This document shows, in pieces, positions 1 to 11,799 of a stretch of DNA of 64,000 nt. Under the pieces are notes generated by a model. That model was not told the origin of the DNA, did no database searches, and saw only the letters and a program-made list of their open reading frames with translations. Position 1 is the first letter of the stretch. Each line of letters opens with the position of its first letter. This DNA is from Rhododendron vialii (lineage: Eukaryota > Streptophyta > Magnoliopsida > Ericales > Ericaceae): contig NC_080564.1 in NCBI RefSeq assembly GCF_030253575.1, forward strand, positions 5,810,501 through 5,874,500, in the 5' to 3' direction. The position numbers and the translations under genes are program-made.

Positions 1-519
1 TGTGATTCCCACGAGATTTGGTGTCCATGTTCGAGTCATTTGAAATGGGTTTATTTATTTAATAATAAAATGGGATTGTTTTCCTAATGACCCTCACAGA
101 ATAAGGCCAACGCAAAATTGGATTGTCTGACTTGTTTGGCCGTTCGACAAAAAAGAATTTTTTGATAGGCTTTAGGCGAGACTAAGCTTTGACTAGGGTA
201 GTTAAAACAAGAGCAGTCCCATCTCAGAGATTTGGAGCACAGACTTGGGACTCTAGTATTTTTCAGAGGAGGGAATTAGCTTATTCACAGAGACACTTGT
301 TTGTTTCGACAATTAATGGTTGAGATATATTTTTGAATTTTTGATAGGTAATAAATATTTCTGACTAGGCATAGTTTGTTTTTTATCCGGACCGTCTAAA
401 ATACTTCTGGACACGCGAAATTGAGCGTTGTAAATTTTATTTACGGAGGCTCTGTAAATAAAGTTGTTCCCTTTTCAAAGATTTTAAGGCATTTTTTTAA
501 AGTTGTTCCGCCCCATAAA

Positions 520-820
520 GGAACACAGAAAGGTGTGCCAAGCGAATAAGCACACGAGTAACTAGACAGAAAAACCCACAGCAAACATCCATTGCTTTGA
601 ACTGGGGAAGGTTAATCTGACAATTCAACACCCCTAATGGGTTTCTAGCTTCTGTTTTCCCTTTGTTTTTTGGGTTCTTTTTTAGGCTTTTGTAGTGAAC
701 ATTCATTCATTCTGTATACATATATATACATAGTTGTTGCATCTACCTTATTCATCACTTGAAACAGCTAGCTCTCCCTTGTCTTTTGGTTCTTTCCCAT
801 ATCCACATTCTTGACCACTA
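520..820 (+). promoter_or_regulatory. Conserved upstream block of the array (copy A)
   Basis: This block recurs before B (6400-6713), C (14400-14724) and D (22490-22808). Shared segments include an AGACAGAAAAACCC-like stretch, CTGGGGAAG followed by TTAATCT, CAATTCAACACCCCTAA, TTCTGTTTTCC, then the TATA run. Positions 1-520 hold more of the duplicated flank, including a GATTCCCACGAGATTTGG segment shared with 21619 and 21850. Confidence 0.55.
721..728 (+). promoter_or_regulatory. TATA box of paralogue A
   Basis: TATATATA 93 bp before the ATG at 821. All four paralogues have a TATA run 91-105 bp before the ATG, followed by a pyrimidine-rich leader with a CATTCATCACTTGAAACAG-like segment. Confidence 0.6.
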
Positions 821-2107
821 ATGGCAATGAAAGCTGTGCTGCTTCTTCTTGTAGTTTCTTCATGGGTATGTCCTCTACTATCACAATCACATCAACACGC
901 TGTATAAACTGCCCTCTGGTTTCCATCTCTCTTTTAGTTCTAGCCTTTGGCTCAATAGACCGACTTGTCTCGGAGATTAATTCTACCGTCCATCCTTATT
1001 ATACCTTTCCCCCTTTTTGTAGAAGTTTATGTTTTCAAAATGGGGGAACCAAAACCATATGCCACGTTATGTCTTGTTTAGTTGTTTCATTTTCTCGTTG
1101 ATTTGCATTGAAAATAACCAATAAAAAATTGCGTTTGTAGATTTCGTCCTATGTTATGGCACATGACCATGAGGTAATTTCACACATACACTCTCTTAGA
1201 ATTTATTCATTTATCCTGCTCAGAATTTGCTAGCTCTAGCATGGAATGGTGCCTCAGATTTTTACTTTTTGATCCAACTAATCAGTTATTATTATTATTT
1301 TTAGCATGTCTATCCCCCAGCGAAGGCTCCAGGCCATGAATATTACAAACATCATTATCATCACGCTCCGATGCACTCACCAGAGGCTTATGATCATCAT
1401 CATGAGGAACACCACCACCACCATGAGAAACATGATCGTCACGATGAACATTATAAACATCATCCTCATGCTCCAATGCATCCACCAGAGGCTTATGATC
1501 ATCACCATCATCATCAAGAGGAAAATGATCATCATCATCATGATGAACAATATAAACATCATTCACATGCTCCGATGAATCCACCAGAGGCTTATGATCA
1601 TCACCATCATCATCATGAGGAAAATGATCATCATCGTGATGATCATGATCACCGTGATGAGCATGATCATCACCATGATGAACATTATAAACATCATTCT
1701 CATGCTCCTATGCATCCGCCAGAGTCTTATGATCATAACCGTCACCATCATGAGGAACATTATAAACATCATTCTAATGCTCCGATGTATCCACCAAAGG
1801 CTCATGATCATCATCATTTTTATGGTGATCACACTCACCACGATGATCAGCACCACCACGATGATCACCATCATCTTGCTTATGCTCCGAGAATTGCCCC
1901 TATGCATTCCGAAGAGAGGTTTAGAACAGCAAGTCCACATACGGCTCCTATGCATGGTAAAATCTAACCCCTCCCCATTAACATGCTTAAAATGTTAGTC
2001 CGTTCACTATGGAAGTGGAACTTGCAAGTTAGCTTAAGGGAATGCATGGGTGCTTCTTCCAAGTTCACATAGTCTTAGATTCAAATTCTCTAAGCCTCAC
2101 AAACAGT

Positions 2108-2141
<34 letters not shown>

Positions 2142-2835
2142 TATATGATGATGTTCCATACTATCCTAAAAGAAAGACACATGCACATGCAAGCATGTGT
2201 AGCATAGAATGCTAAAGTAATAGTGCAATTTTGTTAATCAATACACTAGGACAACTCGTGGACTAGACCTTATTATATTAGCCTCATTTCTAGTGAGATA
2301 TGCACAATGTTATATTCATCAAAATTTAAGGTTACTGAAAATTTCTCTAAAGGAATGAACGCAACTGCATGTGTCACTACTTGACTCCAGTGGCTTTAAA
2401 ATCTCACCAATGAGCATGAAATTCGTATGCATATTGAAGTACTTTGATCCCACTGAAATACTAAACCTATCCGTACGTAATAATGTTATAATAAAGAGAG
2501 TACGTATCATGCATTTCTTTTTTTGGGTAAGTTGAAGTATCATGCATTTCTTATCTAAAGATATAGAAAGTCATTGCATGGGACCAGTTGTAACTTAAAA
2601 TTTGGTATAGGAATTATACGCATTGATAGCGTAGTTTAATTTGATTAGCATTCTTCATTTGTTTCCTTTCGATCGATGTACTTACGCAGGTCGTCGTTGC
2701 CTATTCAAGTGCAAGCGCTACTGCGAAAAACAGAAAGACCACCACAAGGAAATGCATGATAGCGAAAAAGACCACCACAGGGAAACACCATCATGCATGA
2801 AAGAATGCTTTACTTTCTGTAAAAAAAATGCATGA
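821..2835 (+). CDS. Secreted His-rich protein with frameshifted GASA domain (paralogue A)
   Basis: First of four tandem paralogues. Exons 821-865, 1141-1173, 1305-1956 and 2690-2835 join at GT/AG sites in phases 0, 0 and 1 to give 291 residues. Residues 1-22 (MAMKAVLLLLVVSSW then ISSYVMA) look like a signal peptide, so the protein should be secreted. Exon 3 (217 residues) is about one third His, with five copies of an APMHxPEAYD-like motif among His/Asp/Glu runs, ending APMHG. Exon 4 starts like a GASA domain (CLFKCKRYC, then SCMKECFTFC) with 23 residues between the third and fourth Cys, but it shifts frame at an A8 run and stops early. In another frame just downstream, codons for KCMKDYG and a final NCP-stop survive, so the normal end was lost. 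TATA at 721-728, AATAAA at 2982-2987. His-rich tracts often bind metal ions; that role here is inferred. It may be a pseudogene, or the A8 run may be a sequencing error. Confidence 0.82.
2108..2145. repeat. CA/TA microsatellite in intron 3 of paralogue A
   Basis: A run of CA dinucleotides followed by TA dinucleotides. Confidence 0.85.
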
Positions 2836-4385
2836 AGGATTACGGGGACATCAACGGCAACAATCTCAATTGCCCTTGAAATCGGATGCCGATCGATCTG
2901 CTCTAGCTTTCTCAATCACTGCGTGATTTCCAATTGTTTTTTGATGTTTTCTCATAGTTGTTGAATCATATTTTATGTTGTAATAAATGGCTTGTAGAAG
3001 CCTCTTGTTGGGACGATCTTTTCCATTTACTGTTGTTATGGTTTAAGACGAGATTTGTTTAAGTTATTAAATTTACTTTATTTTTGTGGTTTCTGAAATT
3101 TAGTTATTTTTTGATCAATTTTAAAAGTTTATTTATTCATCTTTACGTGGGCAATTGAAAAAGAAAAGAAAAACATGAATGAAAGTCTAAAAAGTCTACC
3201 AATGACAAAAATTAGCAAATCAAGATAGCTTTTTTGGCATTTTTTTTTTTTGTATTTTTTCAAGTTTTTAACGAGGCTTGGTCACATGTTTCTATTTTTT
3301 GCGTAAATTAAATCATAGTTTTAAAACCAGCCACCGCTTAAGTTTACATCCATGAAATCATCTCTTAATTTTTTTTTAGGTAATTAAACCATCTATTGAG
3401 CACAATTACTAAAAACCAGAGGGCAAGCCCTTAGAATCAGTCCAAAGCAGGCAAGAGATGAGGGAACCAAACACATCGACACCAAGGAACAACAGGAAGC
3501 ACAACCCGAAAAGCATTGCATGCCATGACTTTATCAATATTTTTTTTTTTACTAATTTTTCATTCTGAATGAAAATTTGGTACGTTGGATCACCCACTTT
3601 CAGTCATTTGATTGAGTTGATTTTCTACAGGACCATTCGAAGAAATGTTTTCAAATTAATGAACATGTCAAATCATTTATGTGGTACACAGAATTGGATC
3701 CCAAGTGCCGATTTGTGCACCATTGATGCACACCTTGTTGGTTCCCATAGAAGGGTTTTGTGAATCACGGTTTTGTTGAGGCGTTTGGTTCTACACATCT
3801 GCGGATTGCGGATATAATTTTGCCCTGGAACAATTTCTCAAAGTATACTAACGGGAATAACTCATCATCAAGTGCACTTTAATACGTGCGTAATTTGAAG
3901 ATTTTAAAATTAGCTCGATGGACTGACAATAACAAGTGTGAAAATATTTATTAAAAGGGGTAAAAAGTACACATGAATACATATTTTTTTTAAATCTTCT
4001 TGTGTGCTTCTGGGCTGACTAGAAAGACCGATTTATGAATGAGGTGAACCATTTCCACACTGATACGTATTTATGTGTATATGGCAGGTACACATATATA
4101 AATGTATATATGGTATTCAAATCAAATTAACTACATTAATTGATTGCGGACGCAAATTGAAGAATATATACAAGCAAGGATATTTCTCGTTCGACCACGT
4201 GAACATCTATTAATAGGCAATATTTTATTGATTTCAACCTAAAATTAAGCACTTTTGAGTTACTAGATATTTCTAATTACCTTACGCCATAAGCACATCG
4301 GAAATGCTGAGGACATGTCTGTCGATAACTCTCCAGACACTTTTCTCTCATAAGCAGTGGACTTCACACATCTGCGGGCTCTATT

Positions 4386-4696
4386 TAGTGGCGGAGTCAG
4401 AATTTCGATAAGCGGGATTGGGAATTTGAACTATATGTAATTCATGAACGAAACCCTTGATTTGTTTTGAGGAACGAACAAATTAGTGCTACGTTTGGAA
4501 ATTTTGTGGGTAGTTTCTATTTTGTCTCTTTTTTTTTTCCTCAAGTACAAAACTTTTATATGGACTGAGGCAAAAATAAATTTTAAAATGGGGTTAAATT
4601 AATAAAAATGGGGTAAAAATTATACCTATTTCTATGAAAACTTGGCAGCCAATGGAGTCGGCTGCCCACCCTTGTCTATATGTCCCTCCGCCACTG
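4386..4696. mobile_element. hAT-like MITE remnant
   Basis: The ends are inverted: TAGTGGCGGAGTCAG at the left and CCCTCCGCCACTG at the right. AGTGGCGGAG termini are common in non-autonomous hAT elements. I cannot define the target duplication. Confidence 0.45.
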
Positions 4697-5766
4697 GTTC
4701 CACTGCTTGAGAGAGAGGTGTATCTGGGAAGTGGCCGAAAGACGTGTCTGTAGCATGATTGAAAACACATATATTTCAACACATTCTACAAGTTAGGCCT
4801 GAATCCCAAAAGAATAATTTGATTCCCGATTCGATTCACTTTGACAAATTATGCCCGACTTCTTTTAGTGTTGTTTTGGTTAGTTTTCTGGGTTTTCATG
4901 CTTGTGGGGTAGGCTTGCCCTGCCTTGAAGTCAAAGCCATTCCGTTGGAACCGGTGGCGGCTCTTGCTAGCTTGTGCTATTTCAACGCCCTCAAAGGCAA
5001 AAGGGAATGGATGCCCAGTGGTGCAAACAAGTCGAGCCGACAACGAGCTTAATATTAAAGCTCAATCATGACTCGTTTAGTCGGTTCATTTACTAAATGA
5101 ATTTTTATAAATGAGTCGAGCTTCAGAGTATTGAGCTCGACTTGTTTATTATACGAGTCTAAAATTTGAGATCGAGCACGCTCGATTACCAAACGAGCCG
5201 AGCTAAGACTCGAGTTGTGATTAGTTTGCAGCCCTAACTGTTTCTAAAAGAGAGTGGAATCCATCTCATATGTGGGCTATTTGCCGACTCAAATGAGAAC
5301 ATTAGACATGTCGTAGACCATGTTCATCTAATAACCTTTCATAAGTTTTTCGGAACACATTTATCGTAAGAAAAATGAAATTTGATCCAGTTTTGTAATA
5401 TTGTATTTCTCAAATTAAATGTGTTTCGAGGATATATCAAACGATATTCAATCAATATGATTTTTAACTTGATGAATGTTCTCGATAAGATCTAAAGAGT
5501 GAAAAGTCGAAATGGTCCTGATAAAACCGTCCCGTCCTTTTGGAGGAAATGGAGAGGATCTGATCCCAATGCAAAATAGCATTAGGAGAAAAACAATCCA
5601 ATATTCGACACACACACACACATATTGACTACCCTATGATTAAGCAATGAACATTTTAATGTATTCGTATTGAAAGTCAAAGTGATAAATTATCCTGTAA
5701 AGCCCTTTCATTCTTCCAAATACCCTATGATTTGGGGTCAATGTCTGAGTCATTTAGAAAGGTGTA

Positions 5767-5941
5767 GGCCTCAGTTATTGGATTTGTGACTGCCTAGTTC
5801 AGCCGTCCAACAAAAAATATATATTTTCGATCGACTTTGGGCATTGATTGAAATATGAGGCCTCAGTTATTGGATTTGTGACTGACTAGTTCAGCCGTCC
5901 AACAAAAAATATATATTTTCGATCGACTTTGGGCATTGATT
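5767..5941. repeat. 92-bp tandem duplication
   Basis: The segment starting GGCCTCAGTTATTGG at 5767 recurs at 5859 with a single difference seen across about 83 bp (CTGCCTAG against CTGACTAG). The high identity suggests a recent event. Confidence 0.85.
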
Positions 5942-6601
5942 AGGGTATAGTGCATGTGAACTCTCATGTAAAACATTTTGTAGCCATTGGAGAGTAATTT
6001 CGGTCATTGGTATTTATTTTTTCCGTACAGGAAAAATGGGGCCTAGGTTAGCTTCTATAGTGATTGTGTCAATTTTGAGTAAGACTATCTTGGATTGTTT
6101 CTCTATTTCTTGGAGTAAGACTATCTTGGAGAAATGCTCCATGAAGCTGCAGTTCAACTCTATGGAAGCTAAGTATTCCAAACCTTGAAGTCACTTAAAG
6201 ATTTGACAGATCATGTATTTCAGGACTTCGGGATTATATGAGATTCGCACCTTTAATAATGAAATGTGATATAGTTGTTCGAACTTGCTCCAACTGAGCT
6301 TAGGGAGAAATTTTCTTTTTGAAAGTCAAAGCAAAGAAACATACAATAAAGCATTTCATACCCTATTTTTTGTTTAACATTTTAAATTTTTTTTCGAACA
6401 GAAAGGCGGATTTGCCAAACAAATTAAGACACAACTGGACAGGAAAACCCGGTGTGGCGATAAACCCGAGCAAACATTCCTCTGCTCAAAGCTGGGGAAG
6501 ATTAATCTAGCAATTCAAGACCCCTAGCTAATTGGGCTCTACCTTCTGTTTTCCACTTTAATTTTGTTTATTTCTTTCTAGGCATTTGTGAATAGTGTAT
6601 C

Positions 6602-6609
6602 TATATATA
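6602..6609 (+). promoter_or_regulatory. TATA box of paralogue B
   Basis: TATATATA in the conserved AGTGTATC-TATATATA-CCTCTCTTTACATC context, 105 bp before the ATG. Confidence 0.65.
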
Positions 6610-6713
6610 CCTCTCTTTACATCTACTACCTCATTCATCACTTTGAAACAGTTCTCGATCTCACCCTTCTTTGGTTCTTTAATTCCCTCCTAATTCAACA
6701 TTCAACACCACAA

Positions 6714-7753
6714 ATGGCAATGAAAGCTGTGCTTCTTCTTCTTGTAGTATCCTCATGGGTATGTCTTGTATTATCAGATTATCATACATACAGACACTTG
6801 AAAGATACACTAAACTGATCACCTCTAGTGTCTATCTTTTTCATTAACTATATTTGGTATCGGCCATGTGGATCAACTTATTTCCTTGGCCATCTTTATT
6901 TACTTTTTTCTTTATTCTCCCTTCAATTTTTCTTTAACATAACTTTGGAATATGTTGAATTGTGCTTTCCTGACTTTTTTGTTCAGCTTCTATGATTTCG
7001 AAACAGGGGAGCCAAAATAATATGACACATTATGTTTCGTTTGGATGTTTTATTTTATCCTGGATTTGCATTGAAGGTAACCAACGAAATTTGCTTTTGC
7101 AGGTGTCATCCTTCGTTATGGCATATGACCAAGAGGTAATCTCAAAAAAATACATAGGATTTTGTTACAATCGTTTCGTTTTTATGGACAGAATTTACTA
7201 GCAATAACATGTTGCTTAAGGTGTTTTAAGTTTCTGAAATAAAAGTCTGGCAAGTTACTAATCCGATTATGATAATTAATAGATCGGTGTTTTTTGTTTG
7301 TAGCATGGCTATCCCTCAGCAAAGGCTCCGGGCCATGAATATTATAAATACCGTCGTCATCTTCATGCTCCAATGCATCCACCAGAGGCTCATGATCATC
7401 ATTATGATCATGATAAACATAACAAACATCATCCTCAAGCTCCGATGCATGCACCAGAGGCTCATGATCGTCATCATGATCTTCATGACAAACATTTCAA
7501 ATATCATCCTCATGCTCCGATGCATGCACCAGAGGCTTATGATCATCATCATGATCATGATGAACATTTCAAACATCACCCTCATGCTCCGATACGTGCA
7601 CCAGAGGCTTATGATCATTATCATCATGATGAAGAACATCACCGCCATGACGAACATGATCAACATCATGATAAAAATTACAAACATCATTCACATGCTC
7701 CGATGCATCCACCAGAAGCTCATGATCATCATCGTTTTTATGACCATCCTTAA
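6714..7753 (+). CDS. Secreted His-rich protein without a GASA domain (paralogue B)
   Basis: Exons 6714-6758, 7103-7135 and 7304-7753 encode 175 residues. The signal peptide is MAMKAVLLLLVVSSW then VSSFVMA, with cleavage likely after VMA. The mature part opens YDQE, then HGYPSAKAPGHEYYK, followed by five APMHxPEAxD-like motifs among His runs. Unlike A, C and D there is no cysteine domain. The His exon runs directly into ...FYDHP and TAA, and the DNA after this (CCTTAAAATTGGACG) is the family's normal last codon, stop and 3' UTR. One deletion therefore removed intron 3 and nearly all of the GASA exon but kept a clean frame. TATA at 6602-6609, AATAAA at 7859-7864. It is likely expressed as a short secreted His-rich peptide; metal binding is inferred from composition. 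Confidence 0.8.
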
Positions 7754-8379
7754 AATTGGACGCCGATTTGCTCTAGATTTCTCAATCATTGCGTGATTTT
7801 CAGTTATTTTTCGATATTGGTTTTCTCATTGTTGTTGAATCATATTTATATTGCATGTAATAAATGGCTTGTAGAAGCCTATTGTGACTATCTTTTTGTT
7901 TATTCTTGTTATGGGTTTAAGACGGGATTTGTTTAAGTTATTAAATTTACTTTATTTTTGATGTTTCTGAAATTTTGTTAGTTTTGGACCAATTTTTAAA
8001 GACTCTTTATTCATCTTTGAAAAAGAGAAAAAAAAACACCAACGAAAGTCTAAAAAGTCTACCAATGACGAAAATTAGCAAATCATCTGCAGCTTTTTGC
8101 TTATTATTGTCTTTTTCAAGTTTTTTACGAGGCTTAGTCACATGTTTGGTTACTGTTTGAGGAACCCTCCAAACACCTATTTGAATCATCAGATTTCTTA
8201 ACTCTTTTCCAAGAGCAGATTCAAGCGCGTACTTCCTCTTCAATCTGAATGAGCTAGCAAAGAAAAAGAAGGAATAAACTCGGACCGAAAGGCCCGAGTT
8301 TACCTTTCCTTTCACGGACCGTAAATGCAGGCAGCAAGCTAGAGACAGTTTAAACACAACATGGGTACACGGATTGTCA

Positions 8380-8600
8380 GCTCTATGGGCACAGACCCAT
8401 TATAGTATTTCCTTATCCAGAGGCAGAGGTAACCGATCGATTCACCCCATTGTTCTGAAGAAACTGAGACCAAACAAAGCTAGAATAAGGGCAAACAAAG
8501 AAAATGTGATTGTGGGACTCTACCTCATCACCATGACATATATAGTACACAGAGAGGCTCAACAGACATTCCGCATTTCAAAAGCCTGTCCTTTGTATAT
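8380..8600 (-). mobile_element. LINE fragment, zinc-binding RT domain
   Basis: The minus strand reads ...YICHGDEVESHNHIFFA, the Cys/His motif of the zf-RVT region at the C-terminus of plant L1 LINE polymerases. Only this piece is seen; it is a degenerate relic. Confidence 0.55.
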
Positions 8601-8970
8601 TTATTTGTCTCTCTTTCTCTCTCTCTCGTGGTTGCGTATGGCGAGCAGCCCAAGAATCCCCCATGGCAGCCACTTATCATGATAACTTTCTCTCCGTATA
8701 TAAGTGGGCTAGTACGTGTGGTCTTATGTGTGGACTTTCTTTGAATGATAGTAAATGTTTCATAATTCCTTTCATGATAAATTCATTGCACTTTTTATGA
8801 ATATTGTCCATAATATAAATTCTCATTTGCCTGGTGACACATCTTTTGCTGCATAAAGTGTCATCATATTGGATGTTTTGGAGGATTCTAACCTATAACC
8901 AATTGGCTATAAGCGGTGTGGAATAGTATCTAACAGTCTCTCTCATGTGCAGCCTGGTAGCACGTGAAGG

Positions 8971-9367
8971 CTAGGGCTGCAAACGATCCGAGCCGCTCGC
9001 GAGCGGCTCGGAGCTCGGCTCGATAACGGCTCGGCTCGGCTCGGTTCAAGACAAAAACGAGCCGAGCTCGAGCTCGAGAGCTAGTCGAAACTCGGCTCGA
9101 ATTGGCTCGCGAGCTCAATTATATAATATATTTATATATATATATTTTTACATATTTATATTTATTTATATATATATTTATATATATTTGTTTCATAAAC
9201 GAGCCGAACGAGCCGAGCTCGAGCTCCGTAAATACCTATCGAGCCGAGCTCAAGCTCGAGTCCTGCAGCTCGTCACGAGCTCGAGCCGAGCTCGAGCCAA
9301 CTAAATTTTTGCCGAGCCGAGCTCGAACACTCTAAAACTCGGCTCGGCTCGGCTCGTTTGCAGCCCT
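8971..9367. mobile_element. MITE with 9-bp target duplication, GAGCCGAGCTCG-rich
   Basis: A 397-bp element flanked by ACGTGAAGG at 8962-8970 and 9368-9376. Ends are CTAGGGCTGCAAACG and CGTTTGCAGCCCT, and the arms are packed with CGAGCCGAGCTCG-type units around a TATATTTATA core. A 9-bp duplication is typical of Mutator-like elements. Older relics with the same GTTTGCAGCCCT end lie at about 5030-5240 and 13420-13615. Confidence 0.75.
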
Positions 9368-9639
9368 ACGTGAAGGTATGGATTGACAAGGTGAGTAAAT
9401 GGACTTGGGCAGAGACTCAACCATTTAATGCGAGAGGCTACCCAAGTCCTAACTCAATCTAATACCACGTTAGATTTTTTGGAGAGTTTTAACCTAATAC
9501 CAATTAATTGTAAGTGGAGTTACCTCAAGATTACATTAACTAAGCTAAATTGGGTTATCAGTTTGGCTCTATAGATCAATGTTCTAGATCTGCTACAAAT
9601 AAAGTTGTTTCCAGGAGTAATTGATATACACTCAATTAC

Positions 9640-10130
9640 GTCGTGGGACTGGATGATGGGGACTGATCTTCTTTATTAATGCTAAGGATTGTAATGCTTC
9701 TCAAGTTTTGGAGAGTTCGCAAATGCAGATTGATCAAAGAAAGCCGAGTCTGTATCAGAGATTGGGCAATGGGAGGCGTAGATACTGATGAACTCAGCCT
9801 TGGTGATGATGTCAAGAATTGCTCTTGCTTCTGTTGTTAGGCCATCCTTGTATGCTACTGCTAATGATCATGCAGGCTTAGGCCATCCTCTTATCTAGCT
9901 GCTGCTATTATTTATGCTTTTGTATCTCAGTGTTGACTCTGGCATATGTTTCTAGGATTGTAAGTTTTTTTGTTTATTCTTGCTATCTTTCTTCCTTTGA
10001 GATTATAAGAGGCTTTTGAATGTCCTTGACATATGCGCGAACAAAGTCCTCCGCTCTCGTAGTCCTTTTAATCATTCTACTTGACTCATTTATTTAGTTA
10101 ATAAATTTTTTTGTTGATAAAAAAGAAGAA
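9640..10130 (+). mobile_element. Possible LINE 3' end with A-rich tail
   Basis: Ends in AATAAATTTTTTTGTTGATAAAAAAGAAG, like other LINE 3' ends in this window, and has no coding frame. Weak evidence; 9377-9640 holds nothing I recognise. Confidence 0.3.
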
Positions 10131-10349
10131 AGTATTTGAAGTTATCAAGCGGGAGAGATGTTTTAATAAGGGTGGCGATTAAGTGTTGAAGGTCTTATGA
10201 GGCGAGTACTAGGAGTATTATATGTATGCGGATCATGACTATTAGGAGTGCATGGACTGCAAAGATCGAATTTATTGAACGCACTTATTTTGGCATTACA
10301 AGCAAGGATCTTTCTTGTTCGACCACGTGAACATATCTATTATCACTTA

Positions 10350-11099
10350 GGCTCCGTTCCGGAAACCTTCTTAAAAAATAAGTACTTATTTTAGAACTTT
10401 TCATTCAAAAATAAGAAGGGTCATTCCACAAAACCCAAATAAAAAGTTCCTTTCACATTTTCAAACTCAAAAATAATGTAAATGAAAAAAAAAATTCAAA
10501 TTTTTTTGCACCGTATTAAAGATCTCAATGAGATCTATCAAACAAAATCCATAGTGATAAGAAAATTATTTGCGTAAACACATGATTTTTGAGCTTAAAG
10601 TTGCCTTATACAAAAAATAAAACTGTTGCTATGAGAATGGGCGCCGGCGGAGGAAAATCATACCGACAGCCGCGTCGGGCCTTCTCCGGCTACCGGACGG
10701 CCGATCCGACCAAAAATTCTGTAAAAAAAAAACCAAGGGGGCCTTCGCGAGAATTAACAGCATCCGAGGTGTATAGGGTACTTGATCCGAGCACCCCTTT
10801 TTCGTGTATATGATTTCACACGAAAAAGGGGTTCTCGGATCAAGTACCCTACACACCTCGGATGCTGTTAATTCCTGCGCAAGCCTCCTCGGTTTTTTTT
10901 TTATAGAATTTTTGGACGGCTCGGATCGGCCGTCCGGTGGCCGGAGATGGCCCGGTGCCGCCGTCGGTACGATTTCCCTCCCCGGCCGATCGGTACCTAT
11001 ATAAATTCTTCCAAAATAAGTACCAACCTTTTTATTTTCCGGAACAAGGCTTCTTATTAGACAAAAAATAAGTTCTTATTTCGGTTCTGGAACGGGTCC
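10350..11099. mobile_element. PIF/Harbinger-like MITE carrying a nested fold-back
   Basis: A 750-bp element flanked by TTA at 10347-10349 and 11100-11102, with inverted ends GGCTCCGTTCCGGAA and TTCTGGAACGGGTCC. The empty site is visible in the paralogous A-B interval near 4215-4240. A GC-rich fold-back (about 10626-11000) sits inside it. Confidence 0.7.
10626..11000. mobile_element. GC-rich fold-back element, copy 1
   Basis: A long inverted repeat. The left arm has GGACGGCCGATCCG, ATCCGAGGTGTATAGGG and CCGAGCACCCCTTTTTCGTG; the right arm carries their complements around a TATATGATTT loop. It is related to 28336-28727 but more diverged. Confidence 0.75.
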
Positions 11100-11334
11100 T
11101 TAATTAGACAAGCAACTTTTGATTTAAATTAGCCTAAAGTTAAGCACTTTTGAGTTACTAGTACTGTATATTTCTAACCTTACGCCATACGCACATATGT
11201 ATATTTCAACACATTCTACGAATTATGCCTGAATCACATAAGAATAATTCTGATTCCCGATTCGATTCAATCACTTTGACAACTATCCTGGTAGACAACT
11301 ATCCTGGTAGGTAGGTTTCGACTTCTTTTTGTGA

Positions 11335-11725
11335 AAATTTTATATCAATCTCAAAATTATTTGGCAATGAGTGAAGAGGTCCCAGATGTTATTAAGTGAT
11401 CATCCATTCCACTCCCAAGCAATGTTGGATTCTATTTCCTTAACATCCCTCCTCACGTGCAGCCGCATTTGAGGTCTGTCACGTGTGGCCACTTCTGGGT
11501 CCTATCATCGTGCAGCCTTTTTGCTGGTCTGTCATCATGGGGTGTGGATTGTTAATTTTTAAAATGTAGGGTGGAACGGGCCCCGCTCTGATACCATGTG
11601 AAAACTTTATATCCATCTCAAAATCAATTGGCAATGAGTGGAGAGATCCCAGATGTTATTAAGTGATTACTCATTCTACTCCCAAACAATGTGAGATTCT
11701 ATTTCCTTAACACTTTTAATGATGT
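11335..11725. repeat. Direct repeats flanking a 150-bp spacer
   Basis: About 100 bp starting GTGAAAATTTTATATC at 11331 recurs at 11609 as GTGAAAACTTTATATC, both ending near TTCTATTTCCTTAACA. The spacer includes GCTCTGATACCATGTG. The element type is unclear. Confidence 0.55.
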
Positions 11726-11799
11726 ATTGGTTACTTAGTTTTCTGGGATTTCATGCTTGTGGGGCAGGCTTGCCCTGCCTTGGTGTGAGTACTGCGTCT

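Larger units (their letters stand above)
3000..6400. repeat. Intergenic A-B, paralogous to intergenic B-C
   Basis: No gene seen. Ordered blocks match the B-C interval. Examples are 3183-3290 with 8045-8150, 4190-4290 with 10297-10350 plus 11110-11190, 4769-4850 with 11198-11290, 4857-4930 with 11729-11790, 4930-5240 with 13330-13620, and 5250-5600 with 13630-14060. Gene and intergenic DNA were therefore duplicated together; the B-C copy is longer mainly because mobile elements entered it. Confidence 0.7.

Noticed and set aside
1377-1955. Methionine/isoleucine-rich frames antisense or shifted to the His-rich exons (also at 7316, 15237 and 23418)
   Set aside because: They are shadows of CAT/CAC and GAT/GAC codon runs; the sense frame has the signal peptide, splice sites and paralogues.
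8374-8682. Plus-strand frame of 102 codons
   Set aside because: Antisense to a LINE zinc-binding fragment.
10589-11004. Three overlapping frames in the first fold-back
   Set aside because: Same reason: inverted repeat arms of a MITE.
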